In this document: positions 1-11,435 of the stretch, in pieces | How the letters are laid out: each line of letters starts with the position of its first letter | Numbering within the stretch: the first letter of the stretch is position 1 | NCBI GenBank assembly: GCA_032622095.1 | Contig: CP136061.1 | Coordinates: 65,227,127-65,291,126, forward strand | Length of the DNA stretch: 64,000 nucleotides | Reading direction: 5' to 3' | Source of the DNA: Siphonodentalium dalli | Lineage: Eukaryota > Mollusca > Scaphopoda > Gadilida > Siphonodentaliidae | Program-made: the position numbers and the translations under genes | Notes under the pieces: generated by a model | The model's input: the letters and a program-made list of their open reading frames with translations, nothing else | The model's database searches: none | What the model was told of the DNA's origin: nothing

Positions 1-384
1 TCATAAAGGATCCATCTAACCAAAAATGATCACAGGTGATAATAATTTAAAATCATTACACCTTATGTATAACCAAGTAAACCTTAAATTAGCACTGATA
101 TATCTGGTCTTAAAGATGCTCGTATTAAAGATTCCAAGGCCTGAACGGATGAGATTACATTGATAATCCCTAATTGTCTACAGAGACCAGGACTATTAAT
201 TTATAATTTAAGATCTATGGTAAAGATTACATGATTATTTTCTGTGCCTCCTACATGATCACTATCTACATGATCATTGTGATGATAGATATAAATGTGT
301 AACCAGAATCAAAGCAAATCAAGAGGGGGGAATGGGGGGGGGGGGGGGGGGGTGGGGTTTTTTTTTTTTGGGGGGGGGGGGGGT

Positions 385-530
385 TTGTCCAATCCCAGAT
401 TCCCAGGAAATAAATCAGCAAATCCTAGTTACCAGGAAAAAAATATGCCATTTCCCAGTTCCCAGGAATTAAAAGCAAATCCCAGTTCCCAGTAAAAAGA
501 AGAAGCCAGTTCCCAGGAATTAAAATATTA
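385..530. repeat. Short tandem array, TTCCCAGTTCCCAGG-type unit
   Basis: Four or five imperfect copies of a unit of roughly 25-30 bp built on CCCAGTTCCCAGGAATTAAA lie next to the left G run. A related array built on CCCGGGTCCCGGAAAATTA lies at the opposite end of the same insertion, in the same orientation. The two arrays look like diverged subterminal repeats of one element. The predicted peptide across the array is glycine/phenylalanine-rich low complexity and is not a gene. Confidence 0.55.
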
Positions 531-1175
531 TATAGAGTATCGACAAAACATAAAATATGCACAAGTAATGTAGATCAATGTACATATATTGTATTTTTAT
601 GCTATCTTATGATTTACTGGCTACTGTCTGGTCAATTACATCATTTTACATGACATAAAAAGCGAACCTATATGCAAATCCATTGAACAGAATCATCAGA
701 TCACTCTTTATACACCACAGCAAATCAGGTATTCCCTAAATGTCCAGGTGATGTATGCAAATTCATGTGGTCTCAATATATCTAAGACGGTTTGTGATTT
801 GAGATTGTGCCCCATAACTGGAATGTTAGTATGAAAAACCAAGTCACAAACCAATTGAGAAATAGGAGACAACACGGATGTACACAAGTCACCAGATACA
901 ACAGCTTAGATTGACCGAATGGTAAAACTCGTGTAAATAAATGTCTTTAAAATTTACTGGATACCAGCATACTTGTTGGTAGTTGTTACAGATGCACGGT
1001 ATCTGCGGGACTAACTTGGGAAAATCCAAATCGTCGAATATCACCAAAACACATGAAACGGAACAAAACATGCCTGACTCGATCATCTTTCATCGCTGGA
1101 ATACCGGTCGGGTGTGTGCATTTTTGGGAAAATCAGTTCATAATTAGGTTAATAAAAATGGAAATCCCGATTAAT

Positions 1176-1320
1176 TAGGGATAATTTCCCGGGTCCCGGA
1201 AAATTATTTCAACCATTCCCGGGTCCCGGTGGAATTCTGTTCCCGATTCCCGGAAAATTAAATCTAACGATCCCAATTCCCGAAAAATAAAAAGGGTCGA
1301 TCCCGGTGTCCCGAATACCC
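1176..1320. repeat. Short tandem array, TTCCCGGGTCCCGG-type unit
   Basis: Four imperfect units contain TCCCGGGTCCCGG or TCCCGATTCCCGG followed by AAAATTA or AAAAATAA. The array ends in a C14 run. Together with the array at 385-530 it brackets the interior of the 1-kb insertion. Confidence 0.5.
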
Positions 1321-1358
1321 ATTTCCCCCCCCCCCCCCTCAATCAAAGCAAAAAGAGG

Positions 1359-2127
1359 ATCTCCAATGTTGGGATATAAGATTTTATGAAATGTGTTTGA
1401 TAAATTTGATTCACAACATAATTAGTTGAAGATCTTGTACATCACATGAAAAAACTAGAGCTTTATGCCTTTTTAACAAATCAAAATCCTTAAAAGAAGC
1501 TGCAAATTGCATACATTTACAGTGTTGGCTGAAACGCTTAACAACCGTATACGACAGTATTGGGCGCTCTGGGGCTGGCGACGGAAAATGAGTCCCCCAA
1601 TTTGCCTCTTTGTTTTTGTGTCTATTTTCATTAGTGCAACGAAGTTGGACAAGAATTTAACTTTAATGAACAAAGCAATCGTTTTGCATTGTCTGGTGTA
1701 GGTGTCAGATGCGGCTTTTCGAAATAGTAATAATCCGCCTGAATCAATGTAGACGAGCTGTCATTTTGTTAGCGTGATGGCAAGTGATATGTAAGTAGTG
1801 AGAGATGAGGAAATATGTAATGGCTTTTTTAATGATATAATAGGGGTTTTATGTGATAAACTCACACACACACACCCGCAAGCACGCACACGCGCGCGCA
1901 ACATATTTTATTTCCAAAAGCAGATAATAAACTTACAATGGAAGATACAATGATATAATGGTATATATTTGGAAATAGAAGATAAGTCAAGCGTTTGCTT
2001 TTGAGAAGTGTTCTCCAATAATAAGTGAAGGAGGGGTGGATGAAGTGGGATGGTTTGAAAAATTTTAGTGGTTTGCAGAAATTAATTATCAAAGTTGTTA
2101 TAGAGAATAAAAGGTCGCAGACCACAT
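1359..2127. other. Unassigned AT-rich DNA with a CA/CG microsatellite
   Basis: No gene or family is recognised. A CA-rich microsatellite that grades into CG repeats lies at 1862-1899. The 189-codon minus-strand frame at 1862-2431 runs across this microsatellite and into the pearl-like element. It has no domain I can name and is treated as chance. Confidence 0.5.
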
Positions 2128-2876
2128 GTCCCCCGACTCGAGTGGTAAACTTCATGATTGGAATTGTTAGAAGGATACTATTTGCAACAATGTTATACAG
2201 TATATAGATGTTGCAAACCACCGCAAAATTTCTTGGACAAAACAACCCGATGAACAAACGCATGCAAACGCGAAAAAATGATATTTTTGTATTAGCTATA
2301 TAGATGTTGCATATCACCAACATGTTAGGAACAATATCCCAAAGTTTCAAATCTCTACATTTAAAACTGTAGGTGGAGTTGATTACACCATGAAGGTACC
2401 CAATCTCATCCAAAAGGCAAAAATGTTCCAAATTTTCTAAGTCGAAAACCCCCCAAAAACATGGAAAAAATGATATTTTTGATTAGCTATATAGATGTTG
2501 CAAATCACCAACATGTTAGGAACAATATCCCAGAGTTTCAAATCTCTACATTTAAAACTGTAGGAGGAGTTGATTACACCATGAAGGTACCCAATCTCAT
2601 CCAAAAGGCAAAAATGTTCCAAATTTTCTAAGTCGAAAACCCCCCCCCCCAAAAATATGGAAAAAATGATATTTTTGATTAGCTATATAGATGTTGCAAA
2701 TCACCAACATGTTAGGAACAATATCCCAGAGTTTCAAATCTCTACATTTAAAACTGTAGGAGGAGTTGATTACACCATGAAGGTACCCAATCTCGGACGC
2801 ACGGACGCACGGACGGACGGACGCACGGACGGACGAGGGTCATTTCTATAGTCCTCCGACGGAAACGTCGGGGGAC
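2128..2876 (+). mobile_element. Pearl-like element P1, three 192-196-bp core units
   Basis: Three tandem cores begin at about 2273, 2465 and 2661, each with GATTAGCTATATAGATGTTG, GGAACAATATCCCAGAG and TTCTAAGTCGAAAA. The last unit runs into a GGACGGACGCAC microsatellite (2796-2836). The ends carry GTCCCCCGAC at 2128-2137 and the inverse GTCGGGGGAC at 2867-2876; the right end itself folds as GTCCTCCGAC/GTCGGGGGAC. Tandem core plus ACGG-like microsatellite plus terminal inverted motif is the layout described for bivalve pearl (CvA) elements. The match is architectural, not a sequence comparison. Confidence 0.7.
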
Positions 2877-3606
2877 AAAAAAGGGGGCAGATTGAGAGAG
2901 GGATGGAGCATGTGAATGAGCAGAGTGAACGAGAGAAAGGGAAGAGTTTACATGTATCACACAACCACCTACTTTATACAAAGTGGTACTGAGCTCTCCT
3001 GAGAAGTCATTTAGGATATAAACTGGTTTAATTTATTTCCAAGTACTTTCATCTCAGACAAATGATAACTTTGAGCAGGTCATTGGATTCTGATGTAGTT
3101 AGCACCTCGTTATTTCTACTCTGGTGGTATGAGGGTATGGTGTGGACCTGATAGCCTCCAATCAGGTAAACTGTGTATTCAAGTATACTGAGATAAAACC
3201 ACACTACTCAGATCTACTCATGGCATCACAGTACAGTCTGTTTATCCTTGTACCATGTATACTCTTAGTATTCATACTATCTATAATCATCTACATTTTT
3301 CCCTCTCATTTTAAATTCTTGCTGGACAAGTCCCAGGAACAACTTAATTATACCTGTTGCAAAAATGTTACCCCACATGAAGATGTATGTGGATGAGTCA
3401 TTGGTACAAAAATAAGCAATGACAATCGTCATGAAATTATACACCATGTTGTTCTTAAAATTACTATAAATGCAATGACATTGATTGCATATACATGTAT
3501 GTTGTCAACTTCATATTAAAGGCAGTTTTGTTGAACACATTATCTGAACATCCTTACAAATGAGTGAAAGAGAATAAAGTGACTACCCATTAGCAGTGTC
3601 CTGTTG
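2877..3606. other. Unassigned non-coding DNA
   Basis: No repeat or gene is recognised. The 84-codon frame at 3142-3396 encodes one hydrophobic stretch but has no family signature and no convincing splice context. Confidence 0.45.
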
Positions 3607-4013
3607 TTAAAGGGTGACAAATGGTCTATCTCTTCCTAAATATGTTTTATATAGTTTCCATTGCATAAAATAATAGATATCAGTCGAAGACACCTGTCCA
3701 TAAATGCTTCTATCAATTAATATTGACTTCATATCAATATTTTCTTGTATAATGCTATAATCAAGTGGACAAGTTTTTGTTACTATTTTTAGAATTTCAG
3801 ATTGAGTTATTCTGCATTCTACGCTCCAAATGAATGCAACCCGTAAAATGTCCCACCAAATTTATTGTATGTATATTATTCCAAAAAATTTGAAATAAAA
3901 TGAATATTAATTAATAGATTGTTTCCAGACAGGGATTTTCGATTCATATTTATTATTTTATACCCAAAGAAACTATATAAAACTTGTTATAGGAAGAGAT
4001 AGACCCTCTTTAA
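3607..4013. mobile_element. TTAA-flanked inverted-repeat element (family T5)
   Basis: TTAA at 3607-3610 and 4010-4013 bound a 407-bp segment with long imperfect inverted arms. The left arm contains GGTCTATCTCTTCCT, TTTTATATAGTTTCC and ATAAAATAATA; the right arm contains their inverses in reverse order. The tetranucleotide duplication suggests a piggyBac-type or similar TTAA-targeting element. There is no ORF. Confidence 0.65.
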
Positions 4014-5927
4014 TAGAAATTCGATGAAAATATTTTCAGCCGACCACACGTTTGAAAACAACTTCCATTCAAAGTCATTCATAACAAACAGCCTAAGGTT
4101 GAACCTACTAGATGAACATCCCTACAAACAAACAAATGGGAATAAATTAACTCGTCCATCAATGAATATTCAACTATCAAAGGGGTAAAAACAATCACTG
4201 TTATTGTATATGTACAACTTACCTTCTTAGATAGAAGACTCTGTCGGACAATAATGTTCAAATTCTGGTTCACGTACTTCAATGTCCGATCCATGACTTC
4301 CAAAAAGGTAAGATCCAAATAAGGAATAAAGCAGGTCACACCACGACAGAGTTATCCAATTAATTAATACACTATGTCGTCAACTAAATAAATGCACAAA
4401 TTGTCTTCCGAGTCACGTTCCGCTTGTCATACCATTGATTTAACATTGGAGTTTATCTGATAAAGTATAGATTTGCTCCATCACATCTGACGTCTCTGGG
4501 TCCGTATCTCCCAAAGCTATCAATCCGGTCACACTCAGACTGAAGGAAGTACAAACAGATTACCAAGGTTTAATAAAACTAAAAACCCCGACTCAATGTT
4601 GGCAAAACTCTCATCATTTTCCACCTTCTAATGCATAATATAAACATAACATTACCCCCAATAGTGATATTATAATCTTTACACAAGGTGTTTAGCATAG
4701 TAAACAGTACTGATTAACTTCAGGACAAGGGCACAAAGTACACAATATACCTGTTATCTTACTTAATGTTCAGTACATACCTTTGCTTCAAAAGGTAAAT
4801 CTTACTTTTAATAATCATTTTGCTAACACTCCTATCAAATTCAGACTCGGTTCTATTGGCACAATTCTTGAATTTGGAATTTAAAAAATATTTATATGGG
4901 AAGTTTTTATAAGCTAAATATACCAATTTGTGAATATTAGAAATTACATCATTTCTCTGGGTTTTGGACAGCTCAGCTGTCTTAGATAGTTATCCAATGC
5001 CAGGAAACCGACTATAAACCACCGAAAATGGTAGTATTTATGCACACAAAAATCAAACCCTGGGTACATTCCAACCAATTTTGTAGTAGGTATTTAACAT
5101 GATGGTCAAATATAAATGGGCTGATATATATAACAGATATTATTTTCAATGATTCAGGAATACTTTGTACTTTAAAGTTATAAATCCAATGAGAAATTAA
5201 AACCATAAAAACATCGATGTCCCGACAATACATAACTGGAACATTATTCAGATCCATAATCCATCAAGTCAGAACAGATCCCTCAAGTAAATCATATTAC
5301 GTATCCTTGCCATATGACACTTGAAAGTCAAGAAGGATAAAGGTAGAATTTCCGAGACAATTAAATTTGTACTTAAATGGATAGACATATGTTCCTTTAT
5401 CGATCTTAATCCACCCAGGGTTTATCATGTTACATAAGGTATACCACAGTCGTAAAATAAAATCAAAGAAACCTGAGTACCTAGAATGAATAAAGGGTAC
5501 TGTGGTGTATATTTCCTACTTAATGGAGGCCAATATTTGCATGGAGTTATAAACCATGTGACAGTTTAAAACCATTTTATTTCATGATCATATTTTGGTC
5601 TAAATGGGAAAATAAAAATATACTTCACTCATATGTATAGTTTAATTTAATTTATCCATCATGGGTATAATGGCGGTATGATTCTGATTTCTGGTAAATC
5701 AGATGTTTATAGTGAATATAATAAACAGAATAATCACTTGATTAAACTGGTGACAAGAAATAATTCATTTGAGGCTGGGACTATTTTGTAAAACTCACGT
5801 TCCTGCCTCTCATGAATTATTTCACGTTACAAGTTCAATTAAGTGATAATTCTCTATATATTATTGCCAACAACATTCACAAACAATTGACAATGGTAGT
5901 GGGGCACCAGTGTTTGCACTTCAAGAG
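4014..5927. other. Unassigned non-coding DNA
   Basis: About 1.9 kb of AT-rich sequence without a recognisable gene or repeat family. The only structure seen is a short inverted pair (GGTATACCACAGT at 5438 and its inverse near 5499). Confidence 0.45.
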
Positions 5928-6537
5928 TTACTAAATACTCATTGACAAGTAGTAGTTTCCTTTAACCCTTTCAGTGCCAGGTCAGATTTTTGTATCAACC
6001 CATATACCCTGTGCCAATGCATTCTCTTATATATGTGAGTCGACCATAGATCGCCTCGCATATATAAGAGAATGCATTGACCTAACATTTTTTCATCATT
6101 TGTTATTATTTTTTACAATTTTTTACAATTTTAATAATTTTTTCTTATATTCTTTAACAGACTTATTTTGTAGGTTTAGTGCCAGGGAATCTTACGTTTT
6201 TCATGGCATTAAAATTACTACTATGAATACTTGGTGATAGTTTTGAGTTATAACATGCCCTAAGGTTTTATCCAGTTGGTTTTGAATTCGCTATAGCGTG
6301 CTTAAGCATACCCAACAAAAATTCAACCCAAAAAGAGATATAATTTTTTTTTTTTTTAGGGCCGATTTTACAGACCGTAAATTAGGGCCGATGAGATCGG
6401 CCCCTGGCACTGAAAGGGTTAAAATAGGAAATATTATTGCTAATTTTTCCTGAACACCCCTCCAAATGAACAGTAGACTACTACAATATATACTTTATAA
6501 CTGGGTGGGAGAATCGATTCTGTTTAGAAAGGATTAA
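5928..6537. mobile_element. T3-family TTAA element, split by a T1 insertion
   Basis: The outer segments match family T3. On the left is ACTAAATACTCATTGACAAG; on the right are CCTCCAAATGAACAGTAG, CTTTATAACTGGGTGGGAGA and a decayed end TTTAGAAAGGATTAA. The T1 element 5962-6422 sits inside it at a TTAA, so this copy is the older of the two. Its own left CCCTTTC end is lost. Confidence 0.65.
5962..6422. mobile_element. TTAA element, family T1 copy A (461 bp)
   Basis: The ends are TTAACCCTTTCAGTGCCAGG and its inverse CCTGGCACTGAAAGGGTTAA. The TTAA target duplication can be read directly, because the flanks rejoin to an uninterrupted T3 element. An inner hairpin has arms AATGCATTCTCTTATATATG and its inverse around GAGTCGACCATAGATCGC. 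The right half holds two GGGCCGAT motifs. This is the longest T1 copy; copies B and C look like internal deletions. TTAA duplication with CCCTTT ends suggests piggyBac-like origin (inference). No transposase is present. Confidence 0.8.
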
Positions 6538-8153
6538 TGGTCTAGAAAGTGTATGTGGTTGATTGATTGATCCATTCAAGTGTCAAACTGATTTTAGATC
6601 TGGACCTGGGTATTAGATAGCCAAGATTGGTATGTTACCCAGGAGAACAAGCTGTGTCCCAGGATACTCTAAATGAGACATCACAAATACATCAAAACAA
6701 CAATAGAGAAATATTTTGTCTTCACAGAACACACAAGCATATATTGCTATTTCGGAAATTTAAATTTTGTGCCTGTACACTTTGTGCCCAATACTCTAAT
6801 ATGGCTACCAATATGTTGTCCCCAAAGGAATGATTAATTAATTCCAAAAATGAAAATTCAATTACATCTTATGACTATGAAAGCAAACATGTGAATTCAA
6901 AAAAAATGTGAAAGATGACTTTACATTATTCCCTCCAATAATTTCTCATCGAATATCTAAATACTTCCCATTCCTAGAGTTTATTTTTGTACATAGGTGA
7001 ACACTTCTGAAAGCACAAATTATAACACTTGAAAAATCTGTATTTTCAGAAAAGTATTTGAAAAAATACTATCTTTAGTACAATTGAGCTCATTGCCCAA
7101 AATTTATCCAGATATCAGACGAATAGTAAAACTTATCGAAATAGTCCATACACAAAATGAAATGCACAGGTGAACAATCCAAAATCAGTTTTAACCATAA
7201 TATATCCAGAGTGTGTTATCACACAATCAGAAGTTCATAACCAAATCCTACATTAGATGAATACAAACTGATTGAGAAATTTGTCCAAACACTGAAGAGA
7301 TTTGTCCCCAAACAACATGAATCAATGTGCTGAATGAATAGAGACATTTACATTCACATGAACCCAGCCACATTGAGCCAGAATCAGGCTCCATCAATAT
7401 ACACAGATTCCAACAGTTGGTCTACGCAGCACGGAATTCAATAAAATAGTCAATACGGTTATTACACGCCATTTTGACAAATTTCCTTTCACAGTGGAGG
7501 GAACTCTGGTCGGGCTTGTTTTGTCCGAGGATTGGAGACCACTTGTGGACAAATTGTAATAATTCATTGCCATAATATAATCAATAAGCTTTAATGAGGC
7601 AGCATCTGTGTTGTCCATTCAAAGTGAACCAAGCATCACCCCTGAAGGAAAATATCAGAAGGAGAAGCAAGCATTATGGATGCCAGAAGCAAGCATGGGT
7701 ATAAAGGGAGGGGAACAACTTCTAGAAAAGGACATTTTTTTCCAGGTATTAAAGCATAATATTAAATGCTCAAAAAGCGAAATTTTGGTGATAAAACCAC
7801 ATATTTTAGTTTTTTAAATATACTTTCCAGTCATGACAATATAACATTCTGATTTGTCGATATTTTAAGTAATATTACACCATTTATGATGAATGAAAGG
7901 GCACATTGTGTTTGGTGGAGGGCAGCGGCCCCTCTCTACAAGATGTACATGTATAATAAATAGTGATGCTGAATAGGTGAGTGTTACCACAATCACCACC
8001 TTTGTGGCAGTTAGGTATCCATTATTTAGTGAAGTATAAATTATGAGACCCAGAGTACAGAGAAAGTGTGATATAGGTGTCAAGGTTTATTTGTTTGATA
8101 GGTCCCTATAATTTTTTCATACATAATTTCCAAATGTTGCTGAGACCAACACG
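6538..8153. other. Unassigned non-coding DNA
   Basis: No gene, tandem array or recognised repeat family is seen. The short frames at 6627-6833 and 7608-7817 lack recognisable domains. Confidence 0.45.
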
Positions 8154-8467
8154 AAGAATACCTGTGTTTAGGGTAACCCGCCCGCCCCTACTCAAAACTT
8201 GCCGCCAAATTCAATTTTATCGTTTTTCAAAAATTTCCTCCAACTTCATTTTATTTTTTTGTAATTAGGAATTCGCGACTACGGAATTAGCTTAAACAAG
8301 TAAACCATTTCCTTGCAAATATCGTCAATTCACGAAAAACGGAATTGCCGCCATTGTTGTTGTAGTATATTCGTATTCCCTCGTCATTGTTCGGCAAACC
8401 TCGCCGATTTCTCGAAAGCGGAAACCAGAAAACACGCGATACTTGGGCCGGAATATGTATTAACTAG

Positions 8468-9163
8468 CAGGGTTGGCTGATTTAAATCAAGCGATTTTGA
8501 AATGATTGCATATGTCAAGAATTTGCAATATCTAACAAGGTTTTTTGTAAACTATAACATGATTATGATTAAACAATATACAAAATTGGATAATAGATAT
8601 GAAATTGTGCAGTAATTGTCAACCCTATAGAAACAGGCATACTGCATGGTTCTGTGATTACTGCTCCATCAACGGCCTGTTCGGGTTATTTGTAACTACA
8701 ATCAGATTCAGTACTCCTCATTACACTATTAAATTTCCTTTCCTTTTCTGATTGCCATACATGTAAATGCCAACCAAGTAATTCTACCATACATGCCATA
8801 CATTCTACCATATATGCCATCTAAACTACTCTAGTTGTCTAATCCGACTAATGTCCATACTTGATATATGGTGTGATTACTTGGAGGTCAATAAACAATA
8901 ATCCAGATATCACAACATTGGAACTCACATGGACCTAAGTGTATGCATAATTAAAGTACATGGTCGCTATATCTGTTCTACCAAGATATTTGTGCTTGAT
9001 ACATGTAGTTATACAAAAAATAATAAATAATAATAGAATTTTGATTAATCCAGCCTTGGATATAATAAGCAACACCTTTTAGAACCTTCATTTATCAAAG
9101 ACATTGCACAATTGCATATTTTCATAACAATTAGAAAAAAAATCAAAAAAATCACCAACCCTG
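8468..9163. mobile_element. hAT-like non-autonomous element, 696 bp
   Basis: The ends are CAGGGTTGGCTGATTT on the left and the inverse of CAGGGTTGGTGATTTTT on the right. A perfect 8-bp direct repeat TTAACTAG abuts both ends (8460-8467 and 9164-9171). CAGGG-type ends with an 8-bp duplication are the standard hAT signature. The interior is AT-rich, with no ORF of note. Confidence 0.85.
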
Positions 9164-9267
9164 TTAACTAGCAAATCGAAAGTAACCGGATATTTTGCCG
9201 ATTGCACATGCAGAATGTTTTTACAGGTGTGAATGCCACCACCGCTTTGCATATTGATTATGTTATG

Positions 9268-9486
9268 TACAGTAATGCTCTAATTAATCGACCTCTTAAC
9301 CACAGCATAATTATGGGTAACTTTTCAGGATTTAGTCGGAAATATGGCTTGTTGCCATTCATCGGAAAGCTCTCGGCGAGAGCTTTCCGATGAATGGCAA
9401 CAAGCCATATTTCCGATTAAATCCTGAAAAGTTACCCATAATTCTGCTGTGGTTAAGAGAGGTCGATTAATTAGAGCATAACTGTA
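9268..9486. mobile_element. Palindromic TA element, copy 1
   Basis: This is a near-perfect inverted repeat of about 105-base arms with almost no loop (centre CTCTCGGCGAGAG). The ends are TACAGTAATGCTC and an inverse with one extra base change. Inner landmarks are CAGAATTATGGGTAA-like, GATTTAGTCGGAAATATGG and GCCATTCATCGGAAAG. TA flanks and CAGT ends fit a Tc1/mariner/pogo-derived fold-back element (inference). The minus frame 9325-9549 is a read-through of the palindrome and not a gene. Confidence 0.85.
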
Positions 9487-9611
9487 TGTCACGTTGGCGT
9501 TGCCGCATGTATGTGCCATTTCCAATGGAGGAACTCTTGTTAAATTCACCTTCTGAGTTGAATATTTAGCAAAATTTCTTAGTATTCGAGTCGGTGGATT
9601 AACAAAATATC

Positions 9612-9727
9612 ATAAGTGTCTTGTGTGGGAAATTGAACAGTAATATGTCCACTCGTAGGATTTGGCCTGTAATATCCGAGCTTCAGCGTGAACAGAAACC
9701 GTTTAATTTCCAACACTAGACACTTAT
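9612..9727. repeat. Short inverted repeat, 23-bp arms
   Basis: ATAAGTGTCTTGTGTGGGAA at 9612 and its near inverse at 9705-9727 enclose about 70 bases. This is a possible small fold-back element of an unassigned family. Confidence 0.5.
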
Positions 9728-9929
9728 TCTATATATAATATCATTTAATATCATGCTGTATACATGTCATTGAACTTCTGTAACACCATTAAACTGATTA
9801 AAGCTACCATGACATTGATTAGTGTGACAATGACTTGCCCAAGCTTTATACGAGTGACACTGGCAGACGATTAGAAGGCACGAATACTTAAAATGAAAAA
9901 AAAATGAAAAAATAAAATAAAATGAAGTA

Positions 9930-10045
9930 CCGCCCGCCCGCCAGGCCCCACGCTAGGAGGCGATTCGGGCGAAATTCTCGCCTTCGGGCCGACGAAGTCG
10001 CCCTCGGATGTCCGCAAGGCGAAAACGAAGTCGCCTTCCAAATTT
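9930..10045. other. CpG-rich patch with small hairpins
   Basis: A stretch of about 115 bases is strongly G+C- and CpG-rich inside an AT-rich window. It contains CGCCCGCCCGCC, GGCGATTCGGGCGAAATTC and two GACGAAGTCGCC/ACGAAGTCGCC-type motifs that can pair with GGCGA segments. It could be a promoter-like CpG patch or part of the surrounding 3.2-kb element. No TATA box or ORF start could be tied to it. Confidence 0.45.
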
Positions 10046-11183
10046 GACAAAACTAGCTTAGGATTTACGGTAATTTTACCGGTGAAAATTTGACTCGTTT
10101 TGCAAAAAAAATATATAGTCTCAACTGTTCCAACGAGGCATTTTATTTATTAATTATACACGGTGTACCCTATCCACATATTCTAATCAGATTGAGTGTT
10201 TTTGGAAACGGCAAATTGCGCTGAGCAACGAAGTTTATGATGAGCTACTAGTTCGTTTTAAGGAAACTGGAATTTAGAATTACTTTGTTCCGTCGGGTCA
10301 TTTTGTAACCGCAAATTGTATAGCCATACGTGGTCACCACCGCTCATACAGTAGCCAATGTGAACAAATAATACTGTCTTTGAATTTAAACTAAAACATA
10401 TCTATGAATTTTCGATTTTACAAAAGTAGTTTGTGTCGGACTCCGTTTCCCAATCCAACTTTTTTACTTTTTGGAATTTCACATTTTTATTTATATGTTT
10501 ACAACAAGAACAAGTGCTTGCTTACTATTAAACACAGAGGTTTGAATGTGCATTGGAAGTAATTAATTTAATGTTCTTGAGTTAAATCAAAGATCTACAT
10601 AATAAACTATTACTATCCAAACTCATTTAAAGGGATTAATTTGTGTCAAAACTATTTATTAATTGCACATTACAATTGTTGTCAATCTATCGCTCAGGCC
10701 ACGTGCTCAATATACGTCTGTCAACGGTTGCAAATTAATTGCATGTAGGCCTACTTTGTTACAATGCAGATATTTAAATAACCTGCTGGTGTATATTATA
10801 AGCTCAACTGGTCTCTGTTAAGAACACATTACTAGTAATCACTACCTATTGTTCCACAACTATCAAACTCGTCAAGTTTATTGCTTTAATCGGATTATCA
10901 TCAGACATCACTGATGGCATACGGTCGTGATGGTGGTATTCAACAATAAACTCTTTAGAAACAAAATTAAAAGCTTTTACACCTCCTTAGTTAGTCCTTA
11001 TTGTTTATTTTAACGGACACCCACAATACAGCAGCTGCCAAAAGCCATGCATTCCAAAAAATTTAAATTTATAATAATAATCCAGTTTCAGATATTAATA
11101 GTTAACAATTAATTTCTTCAGATCAAGTCAACAGTTTAAAAATAATTAAAGTTTTCAATTTAGTTAAAATTTCAGATTATCGT

Positions 11184-11265
11184 GAAGTCTCCCTAAATTT
11201 CCTGAAGTCTCCCTAAATTTCCTGGAGGGAGACTTCAAGTCTCCCTGTTCTGAACCTCTAGCCTG
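11184..11265. repeat. Tandem and inverted AGTCTCCCT repeats
   Basis: GAAGTCTCCCTAAATTTCCT occurs twice in tandem. It is followed by GGAGGGAGACTTCAAGTCTC, which is partly inverted. The wording resembles the CTCCCTAAAATGTG segment and the AACCTCTAGGCTGG end of the hAT-like N family (14.9 and 35.1 kb), so this may be a relic of that family. Confidence 0.4.
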
Positions 11266-11435
11266 AGGCCTGCCGCCCGCCCCTGTTTTTTTCCCTCATG
11301 TTACCCTAAACTCAGGTATTCTTCCTTTTGGACTGATTGTTGAGAGATATTTTAAATACTTTGTTATCAAGGATTCAAACTGGAATCATCACAGTACTTT
11401 CTTTATCCCATGCATTTATAGAAACAATTGCTTTA

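Larger units (their letters stand above)
327..1340. mobile_element. About 1-kb insertion with G-run and C-run ends
   Basis: The left end is a G-rich stretch (GGGGGGAATGGGG followed by a long G run) and the right end is its approximate inverse (CCCATTT followed by C14). The segment is flanked by near-identical direct repeats: AATCAAAGCAAATCAAGAGG at 307-326 and AATCAAAGCAAAAAGAGG at 1341-1358, which differ by a 2-base indel. That is the layout of an insertion with a target duplication of about 18-20 bp. No transposase or reverse transcriptase can be seen inside. The superfamily is unknown, and the long G/C runs may be sequencing-length variable. Confidence 0.45.
8154..11323. mobile_element. 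Possible 3.2-kb element with 24-bp terminal inverted repeats
   Basis: AAGAATACCTGTGTTTAGGG followed by TAAC at 8154-8177 recurs inverted at 11300-11323 with 23 of 24 positions matching. A CCGCCCGCCCCT motif lies just inside each end, but in direct orientation. The interior holds a younger hAT element (8468-9163), a palindrome (9268-9486) and a CpG-rich patch near 9.95 kb. I find no flanking target duplication and no transposase, so two independent inverted copies of a smaller repeat remain possible. Confidence 0.4.

Noticed and set aside
1862-2431. 189-codon minus-strand frame, the longest in the window
   Set aside because: It spans a CA/CG microsatellite and one pearl-like core unit, and its latter part repeats in the next core as a separate frame. 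Composition is leucine/isoleucine/phenylalanine-rich, without any domain.
5438-5511. Small inverted pair GGTATACCACAGT / ACTGTGGTGTATA as an element
   Set aside because: Only about 12 bases match, no second copy was seen, and chance pairing in AT-rich DNA is plausible.
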